This document shows positions 1-5,806 of a stretch of 8,190 nt of DNA, in pieces. The DNA lies in assembly GCA_034437075.1 (NCBI GenBank), contig DAOTVD010000032.1, positions 1-8,190 on the forward strand. The letters run 5' to 3'. The position numbers and the translations under genes were made by a program. Source of the DNA: DAOTVD01 sp034437075. GTDB taxonomy: Bacteria > Chloroflexota > Anaerolineae > Aggregatilineales > J027. The first letter of the stretch is position 1. Each line of letters opens with the position of its first letter. The notes beneath the pieces are model-generated. The model saw only the letters and a program-made list of their open reading frames with translations, ran no database searches and had not been told where the DNA came from.

Positions 1-31
1 CTTGGATAGCGGCGGGTAGGGTCACGATCAT
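1..31 (-). CDS. 5' end of an unidentified gene downstream of cysM (partial)
   Basis: On the minus strand an ATG at 31-29 overlaps the cysM stop TGA (30-28) in an ATGA arrangement, the usual sign of translational coupling within an operon. Ten codons remain before the window ends, reading MIVTLPAAIQ, with no stop. This is too short to identify. In Mycobacterium tuberculosis cysM lies in an operon with the JAMM peptidase mec and the sulfur carrier cysO, and short JAMM proteins can begin with a beta strand like this one. That identity is only a guess from context. The frame being a real gene rests on the ATGA overlap alone. Confidence 0.45.
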   Translation of the reverse strand, partial: MIVTLPAAIQ

Positions 32-984
32 GCGCCGGGCTCCGTCCAGAAAGTTTCACTGAGGTACTTGTACGCACTATCGGGGAAGATGGTCACGATG
101 GTGCCGCTTTCGCCTTCAATGGCGAGTTCTTCGGCCAGGCGTAAGGCCGCCGTAAAGGCCGCTGCCGCGCTGATGCCCACCAAGAGCCCTTCTTCACGCG
201 CTAAGCGCCGCGCTACTCGGTAGGTTTCTTCCGTGCCGACGACGATGTTGCGGTCGGGGAAGTCGGGTTGGTAAATGCCGGGCCGGATGGCCGTTTCCAT
301 ATGCTTGAGTCCTTCCAGACCATGGAAGGGCGAGTCGGGCTGCATAGAGATCACTTGCACATCGGGGTTATAGTCTTTCAAACGGCGTCCGGTGCCCATC
401 AGCGTGCCACTGGTGCCCAGCCCGGCGATAAAATGCGTGACCGCGCCGCCGGTCTGCTGCCAGATTTCCACGCCTGTGGTGTTGTAATGCGCGGCGGCAT
501 TCGCCGGATTGTTGTACTGATCCAGGTAGTAGTATTCATCGGGGTGGGCAGTCGCCAGGGCGCGCACGGCTTCAATAGCGCCATCGGAGCCTTCTAGCGG
601 ATCGGTCAGCACGAGGTCGGCGCCATAAGCGCGCAAAATCGCTTTGCGCTCTGGGCTGCAATTTTCGGGGATAAACAACTTCACCTGATAGCCGCGCGAG
701 GCACCGATCATGGCGTAAGCGATGCCCGTATTGCCGCTGGTGCTATCCAGCAGCACCGTTTTGCCCGGCTGAATACGCCCTTCTTGCTCAGCCGTAAGAA
801 TGATGTTCAGGGCGGGCCGGTCTTTGACGCTGCCGCCGGGGTTATACCATTCGGCTTTGGCCAGAATGCGCACATTCTGCGGCAGATGCGCCGTCATTTG
901 CCGGAATCCGAGCAAGGGGGTATCGCCGACAAGTGCTTCGATGTTGCGGTGGTGCCCAACTTTGGCTTGCAAGGCCGTTAACAT
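28..984 (-). CDS. cysM: Cysteine synthase, CysM-like (PLP-dependent, fold type II)
   Basis: This cytoplasmic PLP enzyme replaces the activated hydroxyl of O-acetylserine or O-phosphoserine with a sulfur donor to make cysteine. Counted from the ATG at 984 it has 318 residues, normal for the family. Visible motifs are YNPGGSVKDR (47-56) with the Schiff-base lysine K54, TSGNTG (82-87) that holds the substrate carboxylate, the glycine-rich phosphate cup GLGTSGT (188-194), GIS (270-272), and PDSAYKYLS near the C terminus, where a serine normally contacts the PLP ring nitrogen. The blocks QYNNPAN and THFIAGLGTSGTLMGTGR resemble mycobacterial CysM more than CysK, judged from memory. An upstream in-frame ATG at 1017 would add 11 residues. 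I prefer 984 because AGAAGGAGA lies 4 nt before it, while nothing similar precedes 1017. The gene is preceded by a long structured leader and overlaps the next gene by ATGA. Sulfur-acceptor preference cannot be fixed from sequence alone. Confidence 0.93.
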   Translation of the reverse strand: MLTALQAKVGHHRNIEALVGDTPLLGFRQMTAHLPQNVRILAKAEWYNPGGSVKDRPALNIILTAEQEGRIQPGKTVLLDSTSGNTGIAYAMIGASRGYQVKLFIPENCSPERKAILRAYGADLVLTDPLEGSDGAIEAVRALATAHPDEYYYLDQYNNPANAAAHYNTTGVEIWQQTGGAVTHFIAGLGTSGTLMGTGRRLKDYNPDVQVISMQPDSPFHGLEGLKHMETAIRPGIYQPDFPDRNIVVGTEETYRVARRLAREEGLLVGISAAAAFTAALRLAEELAIEGESGTIVTIFPDSAYKYLSETFWTEPGA

Positions 985-988
985 GGCA

Positions 989-997
989 TCTCCTTCT
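989..997 (-). promoter_or_regulatory. Ribosome binding site that decides the cysM start
   Basis: The minus strand reads AGAAGGAGA, then 4 nt, then ATG at 984. It is the strongest Shine-Dalgarno sequence seen in the window and marks the internal ATG, not the upstream one at 1017, as the translation start of cysM. Confidence 0.8.
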
Positions 998-1032
998 GCG
1001 TGGTAGTCGTCGTTCATTTGTCAAAACTGATT

Positions 1033-1145
1033 AAAAAAACGGTTGATAGACAACAAAAAAGAGCAAGGCGCTAGCCCACTCACCGAGCGACACATCCAGT
1101 GTCGCATCAGGGGCGCTTTGCTCTGCGTCAGTCTATCAACCGTTT
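1033..1145 (-). terminator. Outer intrinsic terminator in the cysM leader
   Basis: A perfect 15-bp inverted repeat pairs 1131-1145 with 1037-1051 (AAACGGTTGATAGAC with its complement on the minus strand). The 3' arm runs straight into seven T residues (minus strand, 1039-1033). It encloses the inner hairpin at 1061-1123. The end of the stem lies about 50 nt upstream of the cysM ATG at 984, so it would stop transcription entering cysM. The long enclosed loop is mostly taken up by the inner stem, giving a stacked rod. On the plus strand no T-run follows, so the minus orientation is favoured. Confidence 0.72.
1055..1123 (-). terminator. Inner intrinsic terminator nested in the outer stem
   Basis: On the minus strand GAGCAAAGCGC (1123-1113) pairs with GCGCCTTGCTC (1071-1061), with one A-C mismatch in 11 positions, and six T residues follow (1060-1055). 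The loop carries its own perfect 7-bp hairpin (1087-1093 with 1099-1105, 5-nt loop). Read alone, this is a canonical Rho-independent terminator. It sits wholly inside the 15-bp outer stem, so the two may act as successive stops on one transcript. Confidence 0.72.
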
Positions 1146-1199
1146 GCGAAAACGGTGGTTCGTTAGCTCGTGTTAGCCTATACGCACTGTGCCGCAGAG
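1121..1199 (-). promoter_or_regulatory. Possible antiterminator pairings in the cysM leader
   Basis: Two pairings compete with the terminators. First, a perfect 7-bp stem joins CTCTGCG (1199-1193, minus strand) to CGCAGAG (1127-1121). Its last three bases are the first three of the inner terminator arm. Second, a perfect 6-bp hairpin with a 4-nt loop (1150-1155 with 1140-1145) uses the same AAACGG bases that start the outer terminator stem. Either could hold off a terminator. Base pairing is visible in the sequence; the switching role is inference. I find no T-box AGGGTGG core and no recognisable SAM, cobalamin or TPP riboswitch core here. Confidence 0.4.
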
Positions 1200-1262
1200 G
1201 GTTAAACGCCCCTGGCTTGCACAGGTACAGGCCTGCAATGGTGTCACATACAGGGTCTGCAT
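1173..1262 (-). CDS. Candidate leader peptide, 29 residues with three Cys
   Basis: An ATG at 1262 opens a 29-codon frame that ends in TAA at 1173, downstream of the leader promoter. It contains Cys codons at positions 12, 14 and 23, the first two in a Cys-Thr-Cys cluster. The clustered Cys codons fall inside a small hairpin (1217-1238), and the frame ends just past the start of the proposed antiterminator stem. That placement is what a ribosome-stalling attenuator needs. There is no good Shine-Dalgarno site, and the frame overlaps another short frame (1244-1276), so translation is unproven. Only one of the two is likely to be used, if either is. Confidence 0.35.
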   Translation of the reverse strand: MQTLYVTPLQACTCASQGRLTLCGTVRIG

Positions 1263-1276
1263 GATGGTTTGCTCAT
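1244..1276 (-). CDS. Alternative leader peptide MSKPSCRPCM
   Basis: This is the first ATG after the predicted transcription start, about 8 nt from it, and it encodes ten residues with two Cys codons (TGC, TGT) before TGA. Two Cys in ten residues is well above background, but the frame is so short that chance is a real possibility. Translation would have to start on an almost leaderless mRNA. It overlaps the 29-codon frame in another register, so I treat the two as alternatives. Confidence 0.3.
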   Translation of the reverse strand: MSKPSCRPCM

Positions 1277-1290
1277 TATCTTATATATCA

Positions 1291-1319
1291 GTTGTAGGCG
1301 ACCTGAGCCAAATTGTCAA
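1291..1319 (-). promoter_or_regulatory. Predicted promoter of the cysM leader transcript
   Basis: The minus strand has a perfect -35 TTGACA (1319-1314), a 17-nt spacer and a -10 TACAAC (1296-1291), which puts the start near 1284. A very AT-rich stretch follows (1290-1275), offering TATATA or GATAAT as other -10 choices at worse spacing; these would move the start downstream. From 1284 the leader to the cysM ATG at 984 is about 300 nt, far longer than an ordinary 5' UTR. The promoter lies between the end of the glycosyltransferase operon and cysM, so cysM is probably transcribed on its own. Confidence 0.6.
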
Positions 1320-1377
1320 CTGGTTTTGGCGAATTGCATAAGCGTAGATGCACGCTTCGGGGCACATCTTACCGAAT

Positions 1378-3396
1378 TTAGCGCGCGGCGGCCTGCACTA
1401 CGGTCAAATCCGCGAGCGGCAGCGCGTTGTCAGGATAGCCGGGGACGGGCAAGCGGTCGCCATCCTCCGCACGATATAACCCCACCAGCAATTGGTATTC
1501 GCCCGCCGGGGCATCCGGCGGGATGACGATCTCGAAATGGTCGAACAACCATTCGTAGGGCTGCCAATTCGAACTCGGGTGCGTGCCGCTGTGCCCCGCG
1601 AGGCGATCTTGCACCTGGATGACCTCGCCCGAGGGCACATGCAACACATGGTTAAAGATAGTATAGTCGTTGGCGTCCGGTTGCCGGGCTTGCCAGAAGT
1701 ATTTCAAGCGCAGTGTATCGCCCGGAGCCAGGCGCGTGCGGTTAATGTCGTAGCCATGCAAGCGCGCCACCTGCCCAAACGCCACATCAACGTCGTGCTG
1801 CGGGCGAAATACACGCATAATGATTCGATCTGGGCCACTGTAGCCTTCTTCGAACCGCGCCACAACCTCGGCAGATGAGAGCCAGTCGTCACGTTGCCCG
1901 GCATCCCATTCTTCGGCAAAAAAACCATAGCCCCCTGCTGATGAAGTATCCGCCACGACATAGTAAAATCCGGTGTTTTCCCACTCGATGGGTTCGCGTT
2001 CCATGGCGCTGAAAATCCGCTGAGCGTTGAACTGACGTTCGCTCGCGTAGCCATGCGCCTCCATAAATTCTTCTGGCACGCGCTCGATGGCGATGCCAGT
2101 CCCCTCCCGCGCATTGTTCAAAAACCAATTAACCGTGGCCACGCGCGAATCTGGACGGGTAAAGTCTATGTTTTGAGCCCAGGCGGTATGCGCCAGGGGC
2201 ACCACCAGCAAGGCCCCCAATACCCAGGCCGCCGGACGTGAAAAGCGCCCCAGATACACCACGCCCAACGCGGCAAAAAAAAGCAGCGTCACCCCCACCG
2301 CGAACATCTGGCGGCCTTCCACCACGCGAAAGAGGCTGAAGGCCACAATCGGCGCAATCCCCGCGAGTAGCCATACCCATAAGCTGATTTGATCGAGCGT
2401 GCGCGGTCGCAGCGTAAAGGCTAATGCGACACCAAGCAAGGCCAGCGGCAGCGTATAGGGCGGCAGCGCATCATCTAAAACCTGGAAATTGGTAAGCAGG
2501 CGCACATCTTGGGTGATGGGATAGCGCCAATAGACAGCCGCCACTGTCAGGTCGTCATGGGTATACCCCTGGCCAAAGAGCCGCCGCAATTCGCCTTCTA
2601 ACATCGAGCGATCATCGAGATACTCGTAATACAACTGTTGGGCGCGTAGCTCTTGGGTTTGCCAGCCCAAAAAGACCGCCGGAGCAATGAGGGCGGCGCC
2701 CAAGGCCAATGCGGCCAGGGTGCGGCGCGGCGACCAGCGAAAGATCAACAGGGCGGTCATCAGACCCGGTATCAGCAAAGCAGTAAAATAATTGTATTTG
2801 CCTAAACCCGCCAGCACCGCCGCACCAAAGGCCAGCCCCACCCGAGTTGGCGATTGTGTTTGATAGGCCCGCACGGAAAGCCAGGCCGTCAGCGTGAAGA
2901 ACATTAACCCGGCCCCATCCGCCAGAATGCGCTGGCCGAACATAACCGTTGTTGGCCAGACAGCAAAGAGCAACGCCGCCAGGATGCCCACCGCATCATC
3001 GCGCGTGATCGCGCGCCCCAGATGAAACAGGAATATACAGGTTAACAAGGCATACAACAGGCTCACCAAACGGCCAAACAGCACAACCAGCGAATTCGTC
3101 GTGATGCCTTGGTCGCCGAACAAGACGACAGCGCCCCGCCGCAAAATGCTCACCTCCCAGGCGCGCAATGGGGGATAGTTACCGCCATCGTCAAACAGGG
3201 CCGAATTACCCTGTTCGCCTGTCTGCAAAATGCTGATGCCATTTTGCAGAATGCGCATTTCATCTGGATGAAAATGATAGGGTAACGTCCAGACGAGGCC
3301 ATGCAAGCGCAAGACCGTCGCCAGCAGCAGGACGCCCAACATTAGCGTATGGGTGCGGCGCCAAAGCGGTGTAGAAGCTGGTGTGTTTGGGAACAT
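1378..3396 (-). CDS. GT-C membrane glycosyltransferase, GT39/ArnT-like
   Basis: A polytopic membrane protein of 672 residues from the ATG at 3396. Hydrophobic segments begin at about residue 16 and recur to about 406, roughly ten helices. The first extracytoplasmic loop carries HPDEM (43-47), matching the acidic loop-1 site of GT-C enzymes, which transfer a sugar from a polyprenyl-phosphate donor on the outer face of the membrane. GRQMF (361-365) lies in a late loop. Residues from about 410 to 672 form a soluble tail. Its last part (about 535-668) looks beta-rich, with WQPYEW and PPDAPAGEYQLLVGLYRAEDG, a style common in Chloroflexota membrane proteins. The acceptor is unknown. A TTG at 3432 would add 12 residues; neither start has a clear ribosome site, and I favour ATG. 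The gene lies 54 nt after the stop of the upstream GT4 gene (18 nt from the TTG), third in the operon. Confidence 0.85.
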   Translation of the reverse strand: MFPNTPASTPLWRRTHTLMLGVLLLATVLRLHGLVWTLPYHFHPDEMRILQNGISILQTGEQGNSALFDDGGNYPPLRAWEVSILRRGAVVLFGDQGITTNSLVVLFGRLVSLLYALLTCIFLFHLGRAITRDDAVGILAALLFAVWPTTVMFGQRILADGAGLMFFTLTAWLSVRAYQTQSPTRVGLAFGAAVLAGLGKYNYFTALLIPGLMTALLIFRWSPRRTLAALALGAALIAPAVFLGWQTQELRAQQLYYEYLDDRSMLEGELRRLFGQGYTHDDLTVAAVYWRYPITQDVRLLTNFQVLDDALPPYTLPLALLGVALAFTLRPRTLDQISLWVWLLAGIAPIVAFSLFRVVEGRQMFAVGVTLLFFAALGVVYLGRFSRPAAWVLGALLVVPLAHTAWAQNIDFTRPDSRVATVNWFLNNAREGTGIAIERVPEEFMEAHGYASERQFNAQRIFSAMEREPIEWENTGFYYVVADTSSAGGYGFFAEEWDAGQRDDWLSSAEVVARFEEGYSGPDRIIMRVFRPQHDVDVAFGQVARLHGYDINRTRLAPGDTLRLKYFWQARQPDANDYTIFNHVLHVPSGEVIQVQDRLAGHSGTHPSSNWQPYEWLFDHFEIVIPPDAPAGEYQLLVGLYRAEDGDRLPVPGYPDNALPLADLTVVQAAAR

Positions 3397-3450
3397 GAGG
3401 CGATTGTAGTAGCAGTAGCTTTCATCTGACAAGGTTCGTTTGGCGGCGGA

Positions 3451-4602
3451 TCAAGTGCCGTGCCGTAGGCGGTGGTAGAGCGTCAGGTGCTGGCGGGCCG
3501 ACCCCGCAATGCTGTAGGTCGCCAGGATGCGTTCGCGAGCCGCGCGCACATCCGGCGACGCATCGAGCGCACGTCGCCAGGCGGCACACAGCGCGTCAGC
3601 ATCGCGGGGTGGCACCAACCACGCGGCCAACTCCGCGCCGAGCACATCCGCCACACCGCCGACATCCGTGGCCACGACGGGAATACCCGCCGCCAGGGCT
3701 TCGAGCAAGGCCACGGGCGTGCCTTCATTGTCCGAAGTCAACGTGACGAGCGCCGCATCCGCATACGCCGCTGCGACATCGCGCTCCCAGCCTGTGATGT
3801 GCACCACTTCCGCGAGACCATGCGCCGCGATTTCGGTTTCGAGCACCGCGCGCAGTTCGCCGTCTCCGATGATCGCGAACCGAACATCCGAACGTTGGGC
3901 GTGTAGCCGCGCCGCTGCCGCGATAAACAAACGATGATTCTTGATGGGCACCAGGCGCCCCGCGCCCGCCACAATCAGCGGCACATCTGGCGGGATGGCG
4001 TAGCGGGCACGCAAGCCCCCAGCGGTCGCGGTTGGCGCGGGGTTGGCAAATGGGGATAAATCAATACCCAGGGGAATGACGGTGATATGATCGGGGCGTG
4101 TTACGTGGTAATGGGCCGAAAGTTCGGTGCGTAGGCGTTCGCTCAGTGTGATGACCCGGCTGGAGATCAGGCCCGAAAGACGTTCGAGCCATAGAAACAC
4201 GCGCGTTTTGGCCGGGCTAAAATACCCGCTGAAGACATGCCCATGAAAGGTATGCAGCCGCACGGGCACACGCGCAAACCAAGCCGCCCACCGCCCCACA
4301 AAGCCGGCCTTGGCCGTATGCGTATGCACCACATCAGGCCGATGCGCGCGCAATATGCGCCACAGCGCGAAAATCGTGCGGGCATCGCGCAGCGGCGAAA
4401 GCGAACGCCCCAAAGAAGGCAAAACCTGGTGCGGCAAATCATAAGCCTCCACCAGATAGCTCATATCGCCCTCGCCCGCTTCGATTTGCCCGTAGATGAG
4501 CAACACATCCGCGCCCTGGGCGCGTAGCGCCGCGCATAATTGCACCACATTCAGCGCGACGCCACCGATATTTAACCGCGCGACAATCATCACGATTTTC
4601 AT
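3451..4602 (-). CDS. GT4-family glycosyltransferase (second gene of operon)
   Basis: A 383-residue GT-B fold retaining glycosyltransferase, cytoplasmic or membrane-associated, that moves a sugar from a nucleotide donor to a glycan or lipid carrier. The N-terminal domain begins MKIVMIVARLNIGGV with the glycine-rich acceptor-side loop, then PDVVHTHTAKAG (89-100) and HTFHGHVFSGYF (117-128). The C-terminal domain has GAGRLVPIKNH (213-223), IIGDGE (244-249) and the E-x7-E motif E293-GTPVALL-E301 that binds the donor. The open frame reaches back to 4902, but the upstream part is low-complexity shadow of the neighbouring gene and lacks family features. The ATG at 4602 starts the Rossmann strand, has GAGG 4 nt ahead, and overlaps the previous stop as ATGA, so it is coupled to that gene. 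The sugar and linkage cannot be told. Confidence 0.93.
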   Translation of the reverse strand: MKIVMIVARLNIGGVALNVVQLCAALRAQGADVLLIYGQIEAGEGDMSYLVEAYDLPHQVLPSLGRSLSPLRDARTIFALWRILRAHRPDVVHTHTAKAGFVGRWAAWFARVPVRLHTFHGHVFSGYFSPAKTRVFLWLERLSGLISSRVITLSERLRTELSAHYHVTRPDHITVIPLGIDLSPFANPAPTATAGGLRARYAIPPDVPLIVAGAGRLVPIKNHRLFIAAAARLHAQRSDVRFAIIGDGELRAVLETEIAAHGLAEVVHITGWERDVAAAYADAALVTLTSDNEGTPVALLEALAAGIPVVATDVGGVADVLGAELAAWLVPPRDADALCAAWRRALDASPDVRAARERILATYSIAGSARQHLTLYHRLRHGT

Positions 4603-5726
4603 GGGGCCTCGTGGAGTTCGCCTTGTAAATCCGCATAGATGGCCAGTGTTTGGTCGATCATGCGCTCGGGTCGAAAAATGCTCGCGAGCCGGGCCTGGCC
4701 CGCCGCGCCGAGTTCGCAGGCGCGTTGTGGGTCGCTTAGCAGGGCGATAAGTGCTGCGGCCAGAGCGCCCACATCGCGCGGGGGCACAAGATGCCCGGTC
4801 ACGCCCTCCTGCACGATTTCCGGCACGGCTGAGACCTGCGTACTGACGATGGGCAAGGCTTGCGCCATGGCTTCCAAAAACACCAGGCCGAAGCCTTCCC
4901 ACAAAGACGGCGCTAAGAAAATATCACAAGCGGCCATCACAGCTAGTTTATCCGCCCGCCAGCCCAGAAAATGCACCCGTTCGGCCAGTCCTAAATGCGC
5001 TACTTGAGCACGCAGATCATCCCGCAAGGGGCCATCCCCGGCCATGATGTAATGGGCTTGGGGGAACTGCGCCAACACGCGCGGCAGCGCATCCAGGGCA
5101 TAGCGCAAGCCTTTTTGTTCCGTCAGGCGACACACCGAGCCGATGACCGGCGCTTCGATGGGAATGCCCAACTCGCGCCGTATGCTCCCGCCATCCTGAA
5201 CGGCCTCCGGGGGAGCGTAGCCGTAATGTATCGTCTTCACTTGGGCCGGGCGCGCGCCTTCAATGCCGATCACAAAACGGCGGATATGCTCCGAAATGGC
5301 AATGCCGCGATCCGTCAGGCGCCATAAGACCCAATTGCGCGGGCGGAAAAACCAGCGCCGCCGGAACGGATCATCATTATGGCTAGAATTGACCACATGC
5401 CGCACCCCGGCTAAACGCGCCGCCGGAATCGCGTAGGTTTCGGCATGCACCAGATGCGTATGCACGATGTCGGGCTTTGCCGCGCGCAAGGTGCGCCATA
5501 GCCAGATGAAAAACGGCGGATCGAACAAGCCGCGCATGGGCTGGCGAATCACCGGGATGCCGTGCGCTTGGGCCGCCGCGAAAACGTCATCCGCCGGGCG
5601 ACCCGGCGCGGTGATGAGCAACAAGCGCGCATCAACGCCCCGCGCGCGCAAGCCCGCTAGCAACATAATCAGATGATTTTCGGCCCCGGCCAAGCCCAGG
5701 CCACGAATGATATGCAAGACGACCAT
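4599..5726 (-). CDS. GT4-family glycosyltransferase (first gene of operon)
   Basis: A 375-residue GT-B glycosyltransferase. It begins MVVLHIIRGLGLAGAENHL with the typical glycine-rich loop. PDIVHTHLVHAETY (85-98) follows in the N-terminal domain. The C-terminal domain shows CRLTEQKGL (199-207), MAGDGPLRDDL (228-238), HFLGWR (252-257) and the donor-binding motif E277-GFGLVFL-E285, then a PEI motif and the VPPRD segment. This order is that of GT4 enzymes used in surface polysaccharide assembly. It differs enough from the following GT4 gene that the two probably add different sugars and are not a recent tandem copy. The promoter at 5736-5744 lies 9 nt before the ATG, so the mRNA is probably leaderless. 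The stop overlaps the next start by 4 nt. Confidence 0.94.
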   Translation of the reverse strand: MVVLHIIRGLGLAGAENHLIMLLAGLRARGVDARLLLITAPGRPADDVFAAAQAHGIPVIRQPMRGLFDPPFFIWLWRTLRAAKPDIVHTHLVHAETYAIPAARLAGVRHVVNSSHNDDPFRRRWFFRPRNWVLWRLTDRGIAISEHIRRFVIGIEGARPAQVKTIHYGYAPPEAVQDGGSIRRELGIPIEAPVIGSVCRLTEQKGLRYALDALPRVLAQFPQAHYIMAGDGPLRDDLRAQVAHLGLAERVHFLGWRADKLAVMAACDIFLAPSLWEGFGLVFLEAMAQALPIVSTQVSAVPEIVQEGVTGHLVPPRDVGALAAALIALLSDPQRACELGAAGQARLASIFRPERMIDQTLAIYADLQGELHEAP

Positions 5727-5735
5727 AGCGGCGCG

Positions 5736-5744
5736 ATTATAACA
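5736..5744 (-). promoter_or_regulatory. Extended -10 promoter of the glycosyltransferase operon
   Basis: The minus strand reads TGTTATAAT, a perfect -10 with the extended TG element, and has no recognisable -35 at 17 nt. Only 9 nt separate the TATAAT from the ATG at 5726, so a start 6-8 nt after the -10 leaves a leader of 1-3 nt. No ribosome binding site is possible in that space, which fits leaderless initiation. Confidence 0.65.
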
Positions 5745-5749
5745 TACGC

Positions 5750-5778
5750 TTGCGCGGGCGCGGCACGCGCTATATGAT
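5750..5778 (+). promoter_or_regulatory. Predicted promoter of the asnB operon
   Basis: TTGCGC (5750-5755), a 17-nt spacer and TATGAT (5773-5778) give a plausible sigma-70 type promoter with a weak -35 and good -10. The start would be near 5785, leaving a leader of about 22 nt that includes the GGGAG at 5794. It lies back to back with the extended -10 of the opposite operon, so the 80-bp gap serves both directions. Confidence 0.5.
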
Positions 5779-5793
5779 GCTAGCGACCATTTT

Positions 5794-5798
5794 GGGAG
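5794..5798 (+). promoter_or_regulatory. Ribosome binding site of asnB
   Basis: GGGAG lies 8 nt before the ATG at 5807. It supports that start over the ATG at 5801 (2 nt from the site) and over the GC-rich extension reaching back to 5750. Confidence 0.6.
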
Positions 5799-5806
5799 TG
5801 ATGTCT

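Noticed and set aside
1143..1170. T-box-like GGTGGTTCG
   Set aside because: It lies on the plus strand with no plus gene downstream. The minus-strand leader has no AGGGTGG core, so a T-box for cysM is not supported.
1043..1264. 73-codon plus-strand frame across the cysM leader
   Set aside because: It crosses the inverted repeats and has no family features or neighbours on that strand. The open frame is explained by chance in a structured RNA region.
1121..1300. 6S RNA, tmRNA, RNase P RNA or known riboswitch
   Set aside because: I looked for the conserved cores of these RNAs on both strands and found none. A covariance-model search could still detect a divergent one.
1340..1357. Perfect 6-bp hairpin after the GT-C gene as an operon terminator
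   Set aside because: AAGCGT pairs with ACGCTT across a 6-nt loop, but no T-run follows on either strand. It may be a weak or Rho-linked signal, not a supported intrinsic terminator.
3472..3937. Plus-strand frames of 136-144 codons inside the GT4 gene
   Set aside because: Arg/Ala/Ser-rich shadows of a well-supported GT4 gene, with no motif of their own.
4603..4902. N-terminal extension of the second GT4 gene
   Set aside because: These 100 codons are an Arg/Gly/Pro-rich shadow of the upstream GT4 gene. The Rossmann strand and coupled ATG at 4602 mark the real start.
5750..5806. 19-residue extension of AsnB
   Set aside because: It would place the catalytic Cys away from the N terminus, and it covers the promoter and ribosome site.
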